Shown here piece by piece: positions 26,344 through 36,190 of a DNA stretch of 64,000 nucleotides. The notes beneath the pieces are model-generated. The model made no database searches and had not been told where the DNA came from. It saw nothing but the letters and a program-made list of their open reading frames with translations. The translations under genes and the position numbers were made by a program. Within the stretch, counting starts at the first letter, position 1; every line of letters begins with the position of its first letter. The stretch is from positions 124,001-188,000 of the forward strand of contig USOX01000003.1 of assembly GCA_900556485.1 (NCBI GenBank), read 5' to 3'. Origin of the DNA: an uncultured Dysgonomonas sp. (GTDB lineage Bacteria > Bacteroidota > Bacteroidia > Bacteroidales > Dysgonomonadaceae).

Positions 26344-27036
26344 TTATAATTCTCCTTTTATCTCGCCTTCGTTTTGCATATGACGGGCATCGCAAAACGG
26401 TTTATTCTGAGATTTACCACAACGGCAAAGCGTTACCCTGTTTCGTACAGGATATACTATACCGTCTGCATCTTCGATGGCTATGCCCCCTTTTACCCAG
26501 ATAGGGCCATGCACTTTAACAGCAGGGTCTTCGAGAATGCTTATTTCCTGTGGCAACTTCGGTTCTATGCGTTTACCGTCTTTGGTAACAGCCGTAAGGC
26601 GTCCGCTTGGACAATCGCAACATTGCTGAATTACAATATCATTGGTCTTGTCTGATTCGCTTTCTTCCACCAGATTCCAAGTAGTACCATTAGTATCGCA
26701 AAAACGGGCTACAGCACACAATTTTTCGGCATCGAGCAAGTCTATAAACTTACCTTCGGTAAAACCTGCCATCTGGTCATAGGTTTCGTGTCCGGCTGTT
26801 TCTGTACCGTCAAACCCCTGTAGATGCGATCCGTCGCAGAAAGGTTTGTTGTTTGTTTTACCGCAACGACACAGATGGTAAGTCTCTTGTTGAGGATATT
26901 TCTTTACTTCTTTATATGCTAATGAGGCATCTTCGTTGTCGGGTACGAAGCGCAGTTGATTCAATGGAATATTACCTGTTACTTCATAAGGCCCATTTTT
27001 CAGAACCTTTACTTTCTTTTGATCTTGCGTACTCAT
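26344..27036 (-). CDS. Double CDGSH iron-sulfur protein
   Basis: 230 residues, cytoplasmic. Two CDGSH-type [2Fe-2S] motifs: CRCGKTNNKPFCDGSH (residues 56-71) and CRCGKSQNKPFCDARH near 202-217, each a C-x-C-x8-C-x3-H pattern. Between them lies a cysteine-bearing stretch (AVARFCDTN and CCDCPSGRL) of the divergent 4Fe-4S type often fused to CDGSH units. Family members transfer electrons or clusters; the exact partner is unknown. Single gene, convergent with the zinc receptor. Confidence 0.88.
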   Translation of the reverse strand: MSTQDQKKVKVLKNGPYEVTGNIPLNQLRFVPDNEDASLAYKEVKKYPQQETYHLCRCGKTNNKPFCDGSHLQGFDGTETAGHETYDQMAGFTEGKFIDLLDAEKLCAVARFCDTNGTTWNLVEESESDKTNDIVIQQCCDCPSGRLTAVTKDGKRIEPKLPQEISILEDPAVKVHGPIWVKGGIAIEDADGIVYPVRNRVTLCRCGKSQNKPFCDARHMQNEGEIKGEL

Positions 27037-27199
27037 GATGATAGTTTTTTTGTCTATTTAATATCAACATACCCGGGAAAGAATTTGTTTAACTTTCTGC
27101 CTCTTATTTTCTTTTTAAAGGTAATTCACATTCGGAGGTGAGGCTAATTTGGCTTTTTTATATTATTTTCGTAGCACTAAATAGGATACTTTATAAAAA

Positions 27200-27787
27200 A
27201 TGAAAAAGTTTTGCCTGACCATATTATCGTTAATGTTGCTTACTGTCGTTTATTTTTCTTCATGCTCCAGCGTAGAGGATTATAGCGACGATAATGAAAA
27301 GCCTACAGTATCGAATGTATTTTTCAATGTAAACGATACTATTGTATATGAAGGACATAGGGTAAATATAAACAGGGATAGCACCGTAGCCAAAGATGTA
27401 CACATTATACCTATCGGTAAATGGATGTATATTTCGGGGCACTTTCAGGATAACAGAGCTTTATCTACATTTAGTGTAAGAATGGATACTACAGCCGGAA
27501 ACGGGTACAAAAAAGGAAATGCTGAATTAGATATAAAAGACAGCATCCATTACTCATTCTTAAAACTGGGTTCAAGCATTTTCAGAAAGACAGATACTAT
27601 TGTAAACCGTAGTGGATTGCTTCTGATTCCTGAATATGATTCTTCGAAAGGCGATACAGTATATACACGGGAAGGCTTACGCGATCTGCAATTAAAAGTA
27701 TTGGATATGGCGGGTAATTCCGACACCCTCTACTTCAAAGTAATGCTACTGAATAGGAAAACGATATATGAGAAATATAGCAATTGA
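27200..27787 (+). CDS. DUF4625-like lipoprotein
   Basis: 195 residues. Lipoprotein signal with lipobox at VYFSSCSSV (Cys22). The mature part is beta-rich (KPTVSNVFFNVNDTIVYEGHRVNI, then ISGHFQDNRALSTFSVRMD and a C-terminal GNSDTLYFKVMLLN), matching the Ig-like DUF4625 pattern of Bacteroidota surface lipoproteins. Function unknown. It is a single gene ending in a strong two-way terminator. Confidence 0.72.
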   Translation: MKKFCLTILSLMLLTVVYFSSCSSVEDYSDDNEKPTVSNVFFNVNDTIVYEGHRVNINRDSTVAKDVHIIPIGKWMYISGHFQDNRALSTFSVRMDTTAGNGYKKGNAELDIKDSIHYSFLKLGSSIFRKTDTIVNRSGLLLIPEYDSSKGDTVYTREGLRDLQLKVLDMAGNSDTLYFKVMLLNRKTIYEKYSN

Positions 27788-27791
27788 AAAT

Positions 27792-27827
27792 AAAAAAGGT
27801 TTAGATACTCTCTAAACCTTTTTTATT
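27792..27827. terminator. Bidirectional intrinsic terminator
   Basis: AAAAAAGGTTTAGA / TCTAAACCTTTTTT, 14-bp stem with a 5-base loop, between the lipoprotein gene and the glycogen operon, usable from both sides. Confidence 0.93.
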
Positions 27828-27842
27828 TATATAGCATTTCTG

Positions 27843-29291
27843 TTATTTTGTTTTCGTCGCTTTTGCAGTTTTCGCCTTTTTCTCTGTTGGAGATGCAGTT
27901 TTTGGTTTCACTGCTTTCTCTTTTGCAGCAGGTTTTGCCGGACTTTTAGCTTTCGGTTCTTTCTTTGCTTCTGCTGCCTTTGCAGTTTTTGCTACAGGCT
28001 TCTTTTCTGCAGGAGCTTTTGCCGGTTTTGTACTCTTCAGTTCTTCTTCCAGACGCTCTATTTCATCTGCCTGATTATGAATAGTAGTAAGCAATGAGTT
28101 CAATTCTTCGGTATCGATAGAACTAGGGAACTCCGAATCTACTCTTTCCTTAAAGTCACTCAACACATTCATATAAGTATTGAATGCTTCGTATGGTGAT
28201 GCATATGGACTGAATGGCAATTCTGTTTTTGTACCCATATAATAGAAATGGTCGCTTGCCTGTAAATAAATCCAATCTTGTTGTATACGTCTGATCTCAC
28301 TCAGACGCACGCGTTCTGATATAGCATATAATTTATTAAAAGCTTCTTGTTGCAACGTATTACCCATCCAAGGCGAAACATCCTTCTCTTCTCCTATCCA
28401 CGAAATAGGGTGCATAGACGAAATAGAGTCTACAGGTTTCAGTTTGCTCAATACTTCGGAAGGCGTAGCAAAACCTATATTCTTTTCGGCAGCAAAGCGA
28501 GGCAAAGCTTTCATAAAGTCGAAAATACCAGAGCTTTTCTTTTGGAAATTACCTATTGTTTCGTAATTCATAAACAAGTTGATTACTTGTTCTTCGGGTG
28601 GTGTGGCTGCTATCCAGTTCATAAACTTGTCAGCCGTAAGCGGATATTCACTCCAACCGTAATTAGAGAAACGTGAAGAAATATCTTCGCTGAAACGTCC
28701 ATTACGTAACAAAAGCTTCAGATCGGGCTGTTCTGCCGATTTATAAATGTAGTTCGGACTCTTCCACCCCAATGTACGTTTTGCACCTTCGGTAACAACA
28801 CCTTTGAATCCCATTTCGCGGATAAGGGTTGCTATATCGTCAGAATAGAGGAGTTCTGTATTGCAAAATACTTTCGGTTTCAATCCGAAAAGACTCTCTA
28901 TTTTATCATCATGCATTTTTACCTGAGCCTTAAATCCTTCGGGATCGATAAGCGATGCTAGAGAGTGGCCATGAGTTTCTGATAGGAATTCGACACAGCC
29001 TGTATCAGCCAGCTCTTTAAAGCCATCTATTACTTCGGGTGCATACACTTCCATCTGATCTAAAGCTATCCCCGAAATAGAGAAAGCAACTTTAAATCTG
29101 CCCTCATTTTCTTTTATCATATCCAGCATCAACCTGTTTGCAGGGATGAAAGATACTTCCGCCACACGTTGTATAAAATCTTCGTTGGCAAAGTCATCAT
29201 AGTAATAGTGGTCGTTCCCTATATTAAAGAATCTATATCTTTTTAGCCGGTGAGGCTGGTGTATCTGAAAATAGAAACAAATATTTTTCAT
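27843..29291 (-). CDS. Glycoside hydrolase family 57 (alpha-amylase-like) with Lys/Ala tail
   Basis: 482 residues, cytoplasmic. GH57 hallmarks: FQIHQPHRLKRY at the start (metal/substrate-site HQPHR), FLSETHGHSL near 98, FCNTELLYSDD with the catalytic Glu near 144, and the region around NLFMNYETIG. GH57 enzymes act on alpha-1,4 glucans, here probably glycogen or malto-oligosaccharides. The last ~60 residues are a disordered Lys/Ala/Pro tail (APAEKKPVAKTAKAAEAKK and on), like a histone H1 tail. Last gene of an operon with the glycosyltransferase and debranching enzyme. Confidence 0.9.
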   Translation of the reverse strand: MKNICFYFQIHQPHRLKRYRFFNIGNDHYYYDDFANEDFIQRVAEVSFIPANRLMLDMIKENEGRFKVAFSISGIALDQMEVYAPEVIDGFKELADTGCVEFLSETHGHSLASLIDPEGFKAQVKMHDDKIESLFGLKPKVFCNTELLYSDDIATLIREMGFKGVVTEGAKRTLGWKSPNYIYKSAEQPDLKLLLRNGRFSEDISSRFSNYGWSEYPLTADKFMNWIAATPPEEQVINLFMNYETIGNFQKKSSGIFDFMKALPRFAAEKNIGFATPSEVLSKLKPVDSISSMHPISWIGEEKDVSPWMGNTLQQEAFNKLYAISERVRLSEIRRIQQDWIYLQASDHFYYMGTKTELPFSPYASPYEAFNTYMNVLSDFKERVDSEFPSSIDTEELNSLLTTIHNQADEIERLEEELKSTKPAKAPAEKKPVAKTAKAAEAKKEPKAKSPAKPAAKEKAVKPKTASPTEKKAKTAKATKTK

Positions 29292-29340
29292 TTTATTTTA
29301 GTTTTTATTTAGTTACAAGTTACAAGCTATCATCACTACA

Positions 29341-29374
29341 GATCATTTCCTAATCTGCTAATTAGCTAATTAAT
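29341..29374. repeat. CTAATCTGCTAATTAGCTAATTA words
   Basis: Short direct and inverted CTAATT words between GH57 and glycosyltransferase genes, overlapping the last codons of the latter. Same word family as 34119-34155 and 37806-37995. Confidence 0.45.
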
Positions 29375-30621
29375 CCATTGTAAATATTCCTCACTTTTTG
29401 TCCGGCATATTCCCATTTGATATTATCGACCTCTTCTTTGCCTTCGCGGCTGAGGAATTCTGCCATAGCATCGTATGTACAGATAGAGTAAATAGCGTCG
29501 GCCATGCCTTCTACATCCCAGAAATCAACTTTTACGGCTTTGTCCAATATTTCGGCACAGCCCGATTGTTTAGAAATAATAGTAGGGATATTGCATTGCA
29601 TCGCTTCTAGCGGAGATATACCAAAAGGCTCTGATACAGATGGCATTACATACACATCGCTACGTTTTAGCATTTCATAGACCTGCTTGCCTTTGAGGAA
29701 TCCTGTAAAATGGAACTTATCCGAAATACCTTTTTCGGCAACCAGATAAATCATACGCTCCATCATATCGCCACTCCCAGCCATTACAAAGCGGATATGA
29801 TCAGCCCTTTCGAGTACGCGAGCGGCAGCTTCGACAAAATATTCGGGTCCTTTCTGCATGGTTATACGCCCAAGGAAGGTCACTACCTTATCCTTTATCC
29901 CTCTTTCGGGGTTGATGGCTAATATCTCTGCGCTCAGAGGCTCTACGGCATTGTGTACAGTAGTAACCTTTGCAGGATCTTGATAATACTTGTCGATAAC
30001 AGTACGGCGGGTAAGATCACTCACACAGATTATATGGTCGGCATGATCCATTCCGTTCTTTTCCATCTGATATACCTGCGGGTTTACATTTCCCCTGCTA
30101 CGGTCGAAATCGGTGGCATGCACATGTACAACCAACGGTTTTCCTAATACATTTTTGGCATGTATACCTGCCGGATAGGTCAACCAGTCGTGCGAATGTA
30201 TTACATCGAAATCGTAGGTACGGGCAATGACTCCGGCAACGATAGAATAGTTGTTGATCTCTTCGAGCAAATTGTCAGGATAACGTCCCGAAAATTCGAT
30301 ACAACCCAGATCGTTAGCATTCATATAATTGAAGTCGGCATATATATGGTCTCTCAGGTTGTAATATTCCTGTGGATCCATATACTTAGAAAGTCTTTCG
30401 CTAACATAATCCCAATGCACATCGCGCCAGACAACAGGCGTATTACAGGCTCCTATTATTTTGAGGAAGCTCTGATCTTCGTCGCCCCAAGGCTTTGGTA
30501 TCACAAATGTAATATCCATATCGGGTTGCAAAGCCATTCCTCTTGTCAATCCGTAACTTGCTGTTCCTAAGCCTCCCAGTATGTGGGGCGGAAACTCCCA
30601 TCCAAACATTAATGCTTTCAT
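29362..30621 (-). CDS. Glycosyltransferase family 4/5 (glycogen-synthase-like)
   Basis: 419 residues with the GT-B fold. N-terminal glycan-synthase signature MFGWEFPPHILGGLGTASYGL (KTGGL-like loop as LGGLGT), IHSHDWLTYPAGIHAK in the middle, and the C-terminal nucleotide-sugar site EPFGISPLEAM with the E-x7-E pair near residue 340. It probably elongates alpha-1,4 glucan from ADP- or UDP-glucose. It sits between debranching enzyme (109 bp upstream) and GH57 (70 bp downstream), an arrangement typical of Bacteroidales glycogen metabolism. Confidence 0.88.
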   Translation of the reverse strand: MKALMFGWEFPPHILGGLGTASYGLTRGMALQPDMDITFVIPKPWGDEDQSFLKIIGACNTPVVWRDVHWDYVSERLSKYMDPQEYYNLRDHIYADFNYMNANDLGCIEFSGRYPDNLLEEINNYSIVAGVIARTYDFDVIHSHDWLTYPAGIHAKNVLGKPLVVHVHATDFDRSRGNVNPQVYQMEKNGMDHADHIICVSDLTRRTVIDKYYQDPAKVTTVHNAVEPLSAEILAINPERGIKDKVVTFLGRITMQKGPEYFVEAAARVLERADHIRFVMAGSGDMMERMIYLVAEKGISDKFHFTGFLKGKQVYEMLKRSDVYVMPSVSEPFGISPLEAMQCNIPTIISKQSGCAEILDKAVKVDFWDVEGMADAIYSICTYDAMAEFLSREGKEEVDNIKWEYAGQKVRNIYNGLIS

Positions 30622-30730
30622 AGGCTAGTGGTTTTAAGCATTAATAAATAGAGCAGAAATAAGTGTGTTATTCTCATTTATATTTTATTTTTTCTTTATC
30701 GTAAACAATCGGGCAAAATCTCCTAATATA

Positions 30731-32701
30731 TTAATATTCGTCAGCAAAAGATTGTTGCAGATTTAATGCCCTTACCACTCCCGCAACATTGATAGCATAC
30801 GATATCGGCCCATGACCGAAGTATGGTATACTGCCATCATAAATAGCTGAAATAGAACCTATACAGTCGTTCGACATTTCTTCTTCCATACCGATAAGCA
30901 ACCTGTCGAGGAAAGAATAACCGCTACGCTGGAATATTTTCAGATAGGCTTCGAGGTATGCTCCCAGCATCCAGGGCCATGCCGCTCCGTTATATGTATT
31001 ATAAAGCCTTTCTTCCAATGAACCCTCTAATCGTGGCCTGAATCCTATACTTTTAGGACTAAGTGTACGGATGCCTTTAGGCGTAAGCAGCTCTTTTGTA
31101 ATTATATCCAATACAGATTTGCTTTGCCGTTTATCCAGTATAGGATAATCTAACGATATAGCCAGCAACATATTAGGGCGTACACTCCAGTCTACATAAT
31201 GCCCCACAACATAGTCGTAAAGGTAACCGCCATCGTTGAGGAATGTATCCAGAAACGAGTTCTTCACCAACTCGGCAAGTATCCTCATCTTATTGCCCAG
31301 CTTTTCATTTTCCAAATGGTGAGCAATATCGCGATTAAACATCAAAGCATTGTACCAAAATGCATTGACTTCGACAAGGCATCCTGTACGTGGCACAGGG
31401 AAACGAAGCGGAGACGAAGAATTGTTCATCCAGCTTGGATACCCTATATTATTGTCTACACTAAGCAAGCCGTTTGGCAATGGCGTCAGGTTAGGATGTT
31501 TCCCTTCGTGGATAAAGTTTACAATCCTGCTGACCAGTTCTGCATATTTTTTATAAAATCGTATACTGTCTGTATCCGAGTAACGCTTCATAGCCCAGAT
31601 AAACCACAACAGCACATCCGAGTTGCTTATATCTTTGAGGAAGCCCACAGGCTCTTTACCTTCCATAAACGCTTCGATAGCAGGAATGGCTGTATCAGCC
31701 ACTTCTTCGAATGCTTCGGGCCTACCTATACCTATAGTTAAACCGGGCAGTGCCATAAATTGTTCGCGGGCTTTGACTTCTCCCCACGGATAGCCATTGC
31801 GCAAATATAATTCGTCCTTTGTAGGGCGGAAATAGAACTGATGACCTGAGTTTTTCAGGCAGTTGAAAAATGATGAACGCGGTGTACGTTCGTTTATTCC
31901 TTCTTCGAAAAGTGTTTCGAGTCTTGCTGTATCGGCAATGACATCACTAGCCGAAAATATAATGGATTCGCCTTTTGTGATAGGCAATTCGAAATAGCCG
32001 GGCACATAGAGGTCTTCTTTATATGGAAGTCCTTGTTCCTTATCTTTCTGATATTCTATCCCTTTATACCAGTTAGGCTCGAATACAAACTTAACATCTG
32101 CCTTATTAAACTGCATAAAGAGTTCGGGATATCCGCTATACATGCGCATGCTGATACCGTTTTCCACTTCTTTATATCCAAGGTCGGCTATGGGATTTTC
32201 TTCTGTCAGCTCATTGATTTCGCGGAAAGCCAAAAATGGTTTAAACCGCATGGTTGTAGGCGAATGAGCATCCAGAAGGGTGTACCGGATAAAGATAGTG
32301 TTATCTTCGAGTGAAAACATCTTTTCTTTGGCCAGAATAACACCTCCTACCCTGTAAATAGTACGGGGGAGAGAATCGCAATCAAATTCGCGAATATACT
32401 TATGCCCCATCGGGCTATAGTTATTATCGTCGTATTTGTGTATTCCTAAGTTGAAATCAGCTCCGTGCTGGATCACTGTTTCGTCGAACGATGACAAAAG
32501 AACATGGTTCGAGTTATCCAGTTTGGGCACCGGCATAACCAACAGGCCATGCTGTTTCCGGGTGTTACATTCTACTAAGGTTGTGCAATGATAGGCTCCG
32601 CGACGGTTTGTTCTCAAAATCTCTCTGTTGAGCGAATATTCAAGGTTAACCATACGACTCTTATCAAATTTAAGATAGGCATTCGTTTTTTTATATTCCA
32701 T
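30731..32701 (-). CDS. Glycogen debranching enzyme (amylo-alpha-1,6-glucosidase, GH133 type)
   Basis: 656 residues. The N-terminal GDE domain begins LKFDKSRMVNLEYSLNREILRTNRRGAYHCTTLVECNTRKQHGLLV; the C-terminal (alpha/alpha)6 amylo-1,6-glucosidase domain contains LPGLTIGIGRPE, DVLLWFIWAMKRY, LLSVDNNIGYPSW, VEVNAFWYNAL and GAAWPWMLGAYLEAYL, typical of the archaeal/bacterial GDE_C group. It hydrolyses alpha-1,6 branch points. First gene of the leftward glycogen operon. No signal peptide, so it is cytoplasmic. Confidence 0.92.
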   Translation of the reverse strand: MEYKKTNAYLKFDKSRMVNLEYSLNREILRTNRRGAYHCTTLVECNTRKQHGLLVMPVPKLDNSNHVLLSSFDETVIQHGADFNLGIHKYDDNNYSPMGHKYIREFDCDSLPRTIYRVGGVILAKEKMFSLEDNTIFIRYTLLDAHSPTTMRFKPFLAFREINELTEENPIADLGYKEVENGISMRMYSGYPELFMQFNKADVKFVFEPNWYKGIEYQKDKEQGLPYKEDLYVPGYFELPITKGESIIFSASDVIADTARLETLFEEGINERTPRSSFFNCLKNSGHQFYFRPTKDELYLRNGYPWGEVKAREQFMALPGLTIGIGRPEAFEEVADTAIPAIEAFMEGKEPVGFLKDISNSDVLLWFIWAMKRYSDTDSIRFYKKYAELVSRIVNFIHEGKHPNLTPLPNGLLSVDNNIGYPSWMNNSSSPLRFPVPRTGCLVEVNAFWYNALMFNRDIAHHLENEKLGNKMRILAELVKNSFLDTFLNDGGYLYDYVVGHYVDWSVRPNMLLAISLDYPILDKRQSKSVLDIITKELLTPKGIRTLSPKSIGFRPRLEGSLEERLYNTYNGAAWPWMLGAYLEAYLKIFQRSGYSFLDRLLIGMEEEMSNDCIGSISAIYDGSIPYFGHGPISYAINVAGVVRALNLQQSFADEY

Positions 32702-33138
32702 AACATTTTTTAATACTCGGTATCTACAATTAATTCCACTTGTGCGATTGTCTCATATACATGAACAATCGTAGTTTTTCAATGGTTCACTTTTTTTGTT
32801 TTTAAAGATAACAAAAATGTTAATGCTTTTATTCATGTTTCGAAATGTTTATTAACATAAACACTGAGAATAGAAAATATTTCTGTCTATTTTCTTTATT
32901 TAAGTGGTTGATTCTGTTCTTTATGTATATTTAATGGAAATTACCTGTTTGTGTTTAAAGTATAGATTTCGGCTTCGTTTCATCGGATTTAGCTATACTG
33001 CGTTCCACTGACCGTTGGTTGTAATCCGAAAGGACAAAAGAAGTAAAAAATGGGCGGATAATGCATGCATCTGCCTAAAAAAGAGGGCGAACACATTGGT
33101 TCGCCCCTACAATTTTAAGTTCATATACTTATATATTC
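32702..33138. repeat. Gene-free stretch with two dispersed repeats
   Basis: 437 bp between era and the glycogen operon. 32980-33033 holds the TCGGATTTAGCTA...TTGGTTGTAATCCGA element, a near copy of 49076-49126. 33085-33106 is a hairpin GGGCGAAC / GTTCGCCC followed by CCTACAATTTTAAG, a form common in Bacteroidota intergenic DNA. The remainder is AT-rich and must contain the glycogen operon promoter, which I could not place. Confidence 0.65.
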
Positions 33139-34020
33139 TTAATCTAAGCGATAGCCAAATTGCCTTAATATATTATCGCGGCTTCTCCAATCCTTTTCTA
33201 CTTTTACGAATATTTCGAGGAATACTTTTTTGTCGAAAAAGCGTTCTATGTCTTTCCGTGCCATAGTAGCTACTTTCTTTAGGGCGGCACCTTTATGCCC
33301 TATTATAATACCTTTCTGAGTATCACGTTCGGTTATGATAAGAGCCCTGATATTGATAATCTCTTTCTCTTCTTTAAATTCTTCAACTACTACTTCTACC
33401 GAATAAGGTATTTCCTTTTGGTAGTATAATAGTATTTTTTCGCGGATAATTTCTGTAACGAAGAAACGTGCCGGACGGTCTGTCAATGCGTCTTTTTCGA
33501 AATAAGGCGGTGATTCGGGTATCAGGTCGATAATCCGTTTTTTGATAATGTCCATATTGAAACGGTTGAGTGCCGAGATAGGATATATCTCTGCCTTTGG
33601 CAACAGTTCTTTCCATTGAGCCACCAAGTTTTCCAGTTCCTGCTGATTGGTCTGGTCTATTTTATTTATCAGAAGAAGAACAGGAGCTTCGCACTTCTGT
33701 ACTTTGTGAAGAAACTCTTCATTCTTGTCTGTTTTCTCTATCACATCTGTCATATACAGCAATACATCTGCATCGCTGAGTGCCGACTCCGAAAAGTTGA
33801 GCATCGACTCCTGCAATTTATAATTAGGACGAAGCACCCCGGGTGTATCAGAATATACAATCTGATAGTCCTCCGTGTTGACTATACCTAAAATACGATG
33901 GCGTGTAGTCTGCGCCTTTGATGTGATGATCGAAACCCTCTCCCCTACCAGTAGATTCATCAGTGTCGACTTACCTACATTGGGATTACCTACTATATTG
34001 ACAAAACCCGATTTATGCAT
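33139..34020 (-). CDS. era: GTPase Era
   Basis: Essential GTPase that matures 16S rRNA and assembles the 30S subunit. 293 residues, usual length. G motifs in order: GNPNVGKST (G1, residues 10-18), the switch region TTRHRILGI, DTPG (G3, 58-61), NKID (G4, about 120-123), and SAL (G5). The C-terminal KH domain carries GIIIGHKGAALKKVATMARKDIERFF (about 240-265). Single gene, with repeats on both sides. Confidence 0.97.
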   Translation of the reverse strand: MHKSGFVNIVGNPNVGKSTLMNLLVGERVSIITSKAQTTRHRILGIVNTEDYQIVYSDTPGVLRPNYKLQESMLNFSESALSDADVLLYMTDVIEKTDKNEEFLHKVQKCEAPVLLLINKIDQTNQQELENLVAQWKELLPKAEIYPISALNRFNMDIIKKRIIDLIPESPPYFEKDALTDRPARFFVTEIIREKILLYYQKEIPYSVEVVVEEFKEEKEIINIRALIITERDTQKGIIIGHKGAALKKVATMARKDIERFFDKKVFLEIFVKVEKDWRSRDNILRQFGYRLD

Positions 34021-34066
34021 TTATTTTTTTTGTATATTTACATTTAATAGACAAAAGTAGTAAATT

Positions 34067-34155
34067 AGTTATGAGTTGTAAGCTATGAGTTATAAGTTTT
34101 TATCATTTCGTGCCATATGCTAATTTTCAAATTTGCTAATCTGCTAATTTGCAAT
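34067..34155. repeat. Mixed word repeats (GAGTTATAAG and GCTAATTTGC)
   Basis: 34067-34100 has AGTTATGAGTTGTAAGCTATGAGTTATAAG direct words; 34119-34155 has GCTAATTTTCAAATTTGC, a perfect-like inverted unit, followed by TAATCTGCTAATTTGC. They lie in the divergent gap between era and the L,D-transpeptidase, so cannot be only terminators. Confidence 0.6.
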
Positions 34156-34176
34156 TGTAGATTTACAAAGTTTTAC

Positions 34177-34184
34177 TAATTTTG
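34177..34184 (+). promoter_or_regulatory. Bacteroidota -7 element of the L,D-transpeptidase gene
   Basis: TAATTTTG, a full TAnnTTTG match, 72 bp upstream of the 34256 start. Confidence 0.5.
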
Positions 34185-34255
34185 TGGCAACAATTATTTC
34201 GACCGAATCTTGACACTATCACACTATTATCACACAATATTAGACTAATTCGTTT

Positions 34256-36022
34256 ATGAAAAACTTTATTCCAAAATCCTTCCTGCTACTTCTTATGCTA
34301 GGATTGGCTGTAAGCTGCAAGAAAGGAACTCCCTCATCGGTGAGCGAATCGGGGAATAAAGAAGTTGCACAATCTAAATTTGCACGCAACTATCCCGATT
34401 TTAACCCCACTACTTTGAAAGAATTGTTACAAACCAAAATCGCAAACGATCCTGTACTTCATCCTTATTACCAAATTGCAGAATACAAGCCGGCATGGAT
34501 ACATGACACACTGGATACCAAAAACTTAAACCAGCTGATAAGTATACTTGAGGATGTAGAGATGCACGGGCTGCAAAAAAAACTATTTCCGGCAGAAAGG
34601 ATCAAAGAACTGACCGACTCGGTAGACCAGGGCTTGTATACAGGAAATCCTGATTTATTGTACAGTAAGATGTACGAACTGGAACATCTGTCTACCAACA
34701 CTACGTTCAAATACATACTTGGTATGCGATTTGGGTTTATCAACCCTAAAAAGATTCATGGAAAAAAAGATTATGATATAACTATCGCTGCTCCTGATTC
34801 TGCTTATATGGTTGAATTGTATAGGGAAGTTGGGCAGGATCCGCTTGCTGCGATAACAGCTTCTCATCCGGCAGATGATGTTTATCTGAAAATGCAGGAA
34901 GAATACCGCCTTTGGGAGAAAAGAAAGGAACTGGAATTCAAAAAAATAACGGCAAGCAGCGAAACTTTTAAAGCAGGATCGAAAAGCAAACATATATCCG
35001 AAATAGCCGAACGCCTGATGCTGACAGGTGAATATATGCCGGATTCTATCGGTACGGATACGCTTCATCAGATTTTGAACGAAAATTTGCTTGCTGCTAT
35101 CAATAAATTCAGGAAAAGAATATCTTATCCGGAAGAACCGGAAGTAGGCAAACTAACTTTTGATGCACTGAACAGGTCGTCGGAATACTATCAGAAAAAG
35201 ATACGTGCCAATATGGAACGTTATCGCTGGAGACGCACTAAAAGTATACACAGCAAGCACATAGAGGTTAATGTGGCAGCGGCAATGCTTGCAGCAACAA
35301 ATAAAGATAGCCTCGAACTTATCTCGCGTGTATGTGTGGGTACAGTCACTAACAAAACCCCATTGTTGCAAAGCGATATAGCATACCTGAACCTCAATCC
35401 GGTATGGAATGTACCGAAGAGTATTGCCCAAAACGAAATAGCAGTACTGCAAAAAAAAGACCCTACCTACATCAAGCGTAAAAACATGAAGTTGTATAAA
35501 GGCGGAAAAGAGGTAGATGTGGAGTCGATAGACTGGAGTGAGGTTAATCCGAGCAAGTTTTCGTACTATGTTCGCCAAGCTCCCGGATATGGCAATTCGC
35601 TAGGACTGATCAAATTCATGTTTAACAATAACTTCTCTGTATATCTGCACGATACGCCTTCTAAAAGCGCATTTAACAGAAAAAACAGAGCAGTCAGCCA
35701 CGGATGTGTGCGGGTGCAAAAGCCTTTCGACCTGGCGTTTTTCTGCCTGTCGCCTGTAAATGATGTTTATAAAGACAGGCTGCTTTATAGTGTAACTAAA
35801 GAGCCTGTATCGAAGGAAGGCAAGAAGCTATTGAAAGAGCAAAAACTGAAAAAGCTTCCTGACATCATCAACCTTGATCAGGACAATAAAATTTCTCTCT
35901 TTATTGATTATTATACAGCCTTTACATATCCGAACGATGACAGCCTATATTATGCTGACGATGTATATAGCTATGACGATAATATACTGAATGCTCTGGA
36001 TTCGCTGAAGGTGGAAATATAA
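34256..36022 (+). CDS. L,D-transpeptidase (YkuD domain, YcbB-like) lipoprotein
   Basis: 588 residues, close to the size of E. coli YcbB/LdtD. Lipoprotein signal with lipobox LGLAVSCKK (Cys22). The large N-terminal scaffold includes a peptidoglycan-binding-like part around 270-310 (LNENLLAAINKFRKRISYPEEPEVGKLTFDALN). The YkuD domain lies at about 380-520, with the catalytic pattern HDTPSKSAFNRKNRAVSHGCVRVQ holding the active His and Cys (Cys near 484). It forms 3-3 cross-links or attaches proteins to peptidoglycan from the periplasmic side. Confidence 0.9.
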   Translation: MKNFIPKSFLLLLMLGLAVSCKKGTPSSVSESGNKEVAQSKFARNYPDFNPTTLKELLQTKIANDPVLHPYYQIAEYKPAWIHDTLDTKNLNQLISILEDVEMHGLQKKLFPAERIKELTDSVDQGLYTGNPDLLYSKMYELEHLSTNTTFKYILGMRFGFINPKKIHGKKDYDITIAAPDSAYMVELYREVGQDPLAAITASHPADDVYLKMQEEYRLWEKRKELEFKKITASSETFKAGSKSKHISEIAERLMLTGEYMPDSIGTDTLHQILNENLLAAINKFRKRISYPEEPEVGKLTFDALNRSSEYYQKKIRANMERYRWRRTKSIHSKHIEVNVAAAMLAATNKDSLELISRVCVGTVTNKTPLLQSDIAYLNLNPVWNVPKSIAQNEIAVLQKKDPTYIKRKNMKLYKGGKEVDVESIDWSEVNPSKFSYYVRQAPGYGNSLGLIKFMFNNNFSVYLHDTPSKSAFNRKNRAVSHGCVRVQKPFDLAFFCLSPVNDVYKDRLLYSVTKEPVSKEGKKLLKEQKLKKLPDIINLDQDNKISLFIDYYTAFTYPNDDSLYYADDVYSYDDNILNALDSLKVEI

Positions 36023-36023
36023 G

Positions 36024-36132
36024 ATATAAGGTACAAATAGACGAGATACGAGATACGAGTTGTTTTCGTTATATTAAAGTTTGCAGAACAATATAACAAC
36101 TTGTATCTCGTATCTCGTCTACTTGTATCTTA
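36024..36132. repeat. Long inverted repeat, ACGAGATACGAGATAC family
   Basis: Left arm 36024-36064 and right arm 36096-36132 are nearly perfect reverse complements (TAGACGAGATACGAGATAC against GTATCTCGTATCTCGTCTA), and each arm is itself a tandem of the GAGATAC word. It begins at the stop codon of the L,D-transpeptidase gene. The strongest member of the family seen at 8652-8781. Confidence 0.85.
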
Positions 36133-36190
36133 TTAATATCTATGCCAAAAGATTTAATGAATAAAAGTAGCAGTTCAAGTAATTATTTTG

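Noticed and set aside
32980..33106. CRISPR-like interpretation of the short repeats in this gap
   Set aside because: Repeats are inverted, of different families, not evenly spaced, and no cas gene is near.
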